Assembly: GCF_040436345.1 (NCBI RefSeq)
Contig: NC_133221.1
Span: 18,845,165 to 18,909,164 of the forward strand
Reading direction: 5' to 3'
Source of the DNA: Pagrus major
Taxonomy: Eukaryota > Chordata > Actinopteri > Spariformes > Sparidae
Length of the DNA: 64,000 nucleotides
Under the pieces are notes generated by a model that saw only the letters and a program-made list of their open reading frames with translations, ran no database searches and was not told the origin of the DNA. Position numbers and translations under genes: made by a program. Below, piece after piece: positions 61,227 through 64,000 of the stretch; position 1 is the stretch's first letter; every line of letters begins with the position of its first letter.

Positions 61227-63960
61227 ATGACGATGAAACTGGCTTACTGGGATATCCGTGGGGTGAGTTTAGCTGCTAGCTGCTGTGGCTAATGTAGCTT
61301 CTTTTGTTAGCGGCGCTGTGGCAGCTGTCGGCTGCCGGTGGAGCGGCACTATAGCCCGGTGCGACACAACAGACCGTGCCGCCGTCGTCCAAACTCTGTG
61401 TCTCTACTGCTAAATCACTTAAACTGAATTTTTTTGCTGCATAATGTCAGAGTTTTATATTCGTGTGTACGCGTCAACAAAGCCTCGCTCGGCAAAGTGT
61501 TGTGTAACTGCGAAATAACCGGGTGCACGTGCTCAAAATGATATCATTATCAGTAACGGTAGCAACGTCCTCCACAGCTGAATCAAACATTCTGTGGCTA
61601 ATGTTAGCTAAGATGTTAGCTTACACACCCGACTTTTCATGAGTTGGAGCGATAATTATCCTGCGCCCCGACAAATTCAGCTCCTCCCTTCCAAGAGCAA
61701 TGTTCTGTAGTGGATGTAAAGGGCTGTAAGGTAAGTGGGACATGCATTTGCACACTTAATCTGCTCATAAATTAAGTAGCTACATCCAGAAAAGAGCAAC
61801 ATGGTGAGAATACTGAAGCTGACAGGAAGGCACCTGTGCGCACAGAGTTAAGTTAACATATTGGGGGTTAAAGGTGAAGTCTCTAAATGGTTAACTATAA
61901 TCCCACAGGTCAGGCTGCAGCTAACAACTGCTTTCAAGCACTTCAGTATGCGTCATTTACAATGAATCAGCTATTTCTTTGCGAGGAATGTCAAAATAAT
62001 GTGAACTACCACCTACAAGTCACCAGAGCTAGAGAGAGATATAGTAAAGGCTTATTTTGTTTGATCAAGGTTAATATTGTATTAAACTAAGCAAACTAAA
62101 CAATAATACACATAATTTACATATCGTCACCTTCTTAAAACAATTCATTTTTGACAAAAATGATTTTTTTGCCTAAGTCAGCTCTTCATGATGCTGGCCA
62201 CCTCTGGTAAAATCACCTACATCCTCAGTTGAACAGATCATGCGATCCTACCCCTGTAGTATATAGGCCTATGTCAAGAGTGTGAATTAGGCCGTTTTAT
62301 TTTGCCCAAGTCACATACAGAGTGACTTAGGCAAGTTTATAAGCATCTGCAATATCGCCATTTTGAAGGTGTGATCAAGGAGATGATAGTGTGGAGCGAT
62401 GGCTGTGGTTATCAGAACTGCAATGCAAATGTGGCGAATGCACACTCTGAGCTTGCCAGGAACATGGGGTACTAATAACACAGAAGTACCTTGTTGCAGG
62501 TCACACACAACTGGAGTGTGACAGCATGCATAGTACCATTGAACGCAAAATGGTTACGGATATCTTCACCCCAAGGGATTATGTAATCACACTCCAGACT
62601 GCAAGAATCAGACCATCACCCTACCATGTGAAGGTGCTCAAGCATGATGAATTCCTGACACTGAGTGGATCTTATTTCTTGAGCATCAGACCAGGCAAAA
62701 AAGCTGCAGATCCGACTGTGCATAATTTGTGGGCTCTTCAGTTTAGCAGTGATGGCAAGGTCCATTTCAAGCTATCCTTTTCGTAGAACTCTGCGTTTGA
62801 ACCGCTGCCACAGAGGGTACAGGTGCCAAATGAGCCGATGGCATGGATAAGAGTGTTTCCATGTGCTCTGCCAATCAAGGAGAGAAAGTTACAGGACCTT
62901 CAGTCCATGAAACATGTCATGCCAGTCGAGCGTCATCACTTCTTCGACAATTACTTAAATTACATTTACTGAATTAAAGGGCCATTCACAGCCAAACTTC
63001 ACACATATAATTCAAACTTTATGGCCTGAAAGCTAAATTAATAAACTTGTTTAAAATTCAACAGCAGATGAAGAGAAGCCCTCATGAGCACATGTATATG
63101 ATATTGTTTTTTTATGAATGAGGTAATTAAGTCATCATAAGTAGGATGTTTTGAAAGGCAGCAATATTTTTGGAGCAGGAAAAAGCTGATTGGCAATTAA
63201 TCTGCCTTTTATTAGAAACTGTTGAACTGAACATTTTTACCAACCTTGTCTGTCATCCCTGTATTTTGGATACATCTGCAGCTCGCCCAGCCCGCCCGCC
63301 TGCTGCTGGAGTACACCGGCACCAAGTATGAGAACAAGTTTTACTCCTGTGGTGAAGGTAACTTACCTGTTTAACTAACTAATTATAATTTTAACCACAT
63401 AAGTTGCCCAACAGCCCATACAACATACCAACTTTCATTTTTTCATCATTTAACCCACATTTTTCTCACACCAGCTCCAAGCTATGACAAGAGCTGCTGG
63501 TTTGATATAAAACAGACACTTGGAATGGACTTTCCCAATGTAAGTGAGTTTAACCTTTTGAAAGAAATTGTGTAAATATTAATTGAAGTTGTAATGCAGG
63601 TGAGTTTAAAACATCAACAAATAATTTCTCAATAACATCTCACCATAGCTGCCCTACTTGGAGGATGGAGACAGGAAGATTGTGCAGAGCAATGCTATCA
63701 TGAGATACATCGCTCGTAAGCACAATATGTGTAAGTATTGTGTGTTTATTCCACATACGAATATTTTGCCTTGGATATAATATATCCACCTTGGATGTCT
63801 TATTTCAAAACTCTTCTCGGCCATTATTTCTTGAGTGTCCCAATTATCTGATGTGATCACAGGCGGAGAGACGGAGGATGAGAAGGTCCGCGTGGACATC
63901 ATGGAAAACCAGTCAATGGACTTCAGGAATGGGTTTGTGAGGCTGTGCTACACTGATTTT
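61227..63960 (+). CDS. gstm: glutathione S-transferase, mu class (exons 1-5, 3' partial)
   Basis: Cytosolic dimeric enzyme that conjugates glutathione to electrophiles. Coding exons: 61227-61262, 63282-63357, 63475-63539, 63649-63730, 63863-63960; lengths 36, 76, 65, 82 and 98 nt fit the mu-class gene pattern (exon 5 one codon shorter than human). The start [12 protein letters not shown] gives the catalytic Tyr (Tyr7 counting Met) in YWDIRG. The N-terminal thioredoxin-fold domain continues with [34 protein letters not shown] and the glutathione-binding QSNAI; exon 5 ([17 protein letters not shown]) opens the helical C-terminal domain. The remaining roughly 85 residues lie past the right edge. 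Synteny behind ampd2 matches the mammalian GSTM cluster, so tandem paralogues may follow. Intron 1 is about 2 kb and carries a transposon relic. Confidence 0.95.
62304..62332. other. short perfect-like hairpin
   Basis: GCCCAAGTCAC, 7-nt loop, GTGACTTAGGC: 10 of 11 base pairs. A third related word, GCCTAAGTCAG, sits at 62171-62181. It lies just upstream of the decayed ORF and may be part of the same element. Confidence 0.5.
62341..62972 (+). pseudogene. decayed transposon-type ORF in gstm intron 1
   Basis: Two consecutive protein-like segments. The first (62386-62472) reads [19 protein letters not shown] and ends in TAA. The second, one frame over (62484-62972), contains [33 protein letters not shown] and [18 protein letters not shown], a TAG at 62784, then continues in the same frame with [17 protein letters not shown] to a TGA at 62970. 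The WSD-x-C-x2-QN and GHT-x2-E-x-D-x2-H-x2-IE patterns resemble the C-terminal, RNase-H-like part of an uncharacterised transposon-encoded family that I recall from fish and invertebrate genomes. Family assignment is an inference. The frameshift and stops mark it as inactive. Confidence 0.6.
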
Positions 63961-64000
63961 GTGAGTACTAAATTTAAGGTTTAATAACATAGAACTTGTC

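Overview
This is nuclear DNA of a ray-finned fish, most likely a spiny-rayed (percomorph) teleost. Genes are split into many short exons with GT-AG introns. Coding exons are close to vertebrate proteins. The non-coding DNA is full of short terminal-inverted-repeat and foldback elements of the kind common in teleost genomes. No bacterial, plasmid, CRISPR or viral gene content was seen.

Four protein-coding genes were found, in the order and orientation I recall for human 1p13 (GNAI3 > , < GNAT2, AMPD2 >, GSTM >). (1) 6533-14508, + strand: exons 2-8 of an inhibitory G-protein alpha subunit, gnai3 by synteny and sequence; exon 1 lies outside the window. (2) 20663-26858, - strand: the complete cone transducin alpha gene gnat2 (8 exons, 350 aa). 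(3) 36345-57385, + strand: complete ampd2, AMP deaminase 2 (18 exons, about 829 aa), with a 13.5 kb first intron. (4) 61227-63960, + strand: the first five exons of a mu-class glutathione S-transferase, running off the right edge.

gnai3 and gnat2 face each other tail to tail and share identical internal exon lengths (43-142-158-129-130-154-191 nt), the mark of an old tandem duplication. gnat2 and ampd2 are head to head across 9.5 kb with no gene between. ampd2 and gstm are head to tail. The genes are neighbours by ancient linkage and need not form one pathway: G-protein signalling (gnai3), cone phototransduction (gnat2), purine nucleotide balance (ampd2) and glutathione conjugation (gstm).

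The most notable observations are: a Galpha-i C-terminus with Ile where Cys is expected at position -4 (the pertussis-toxin site); an ampd2 exon 6 whose expected GT splice donor reads AT; a repeat that ends within a base or two of the gnat2 exon 5 donor; paired Z-DNA-type (GT)n/(CA)n tracts plus a 52-nt pyrimidine run in front of ampd2; a decayed transposon-type ORF in gstm intron 1; and several large foldback or nested inverted-repeat elements. No wholly new biological system was found. Exon edges were read by eye from splice sites and reading-frame continuity; no alignment or database search was run.
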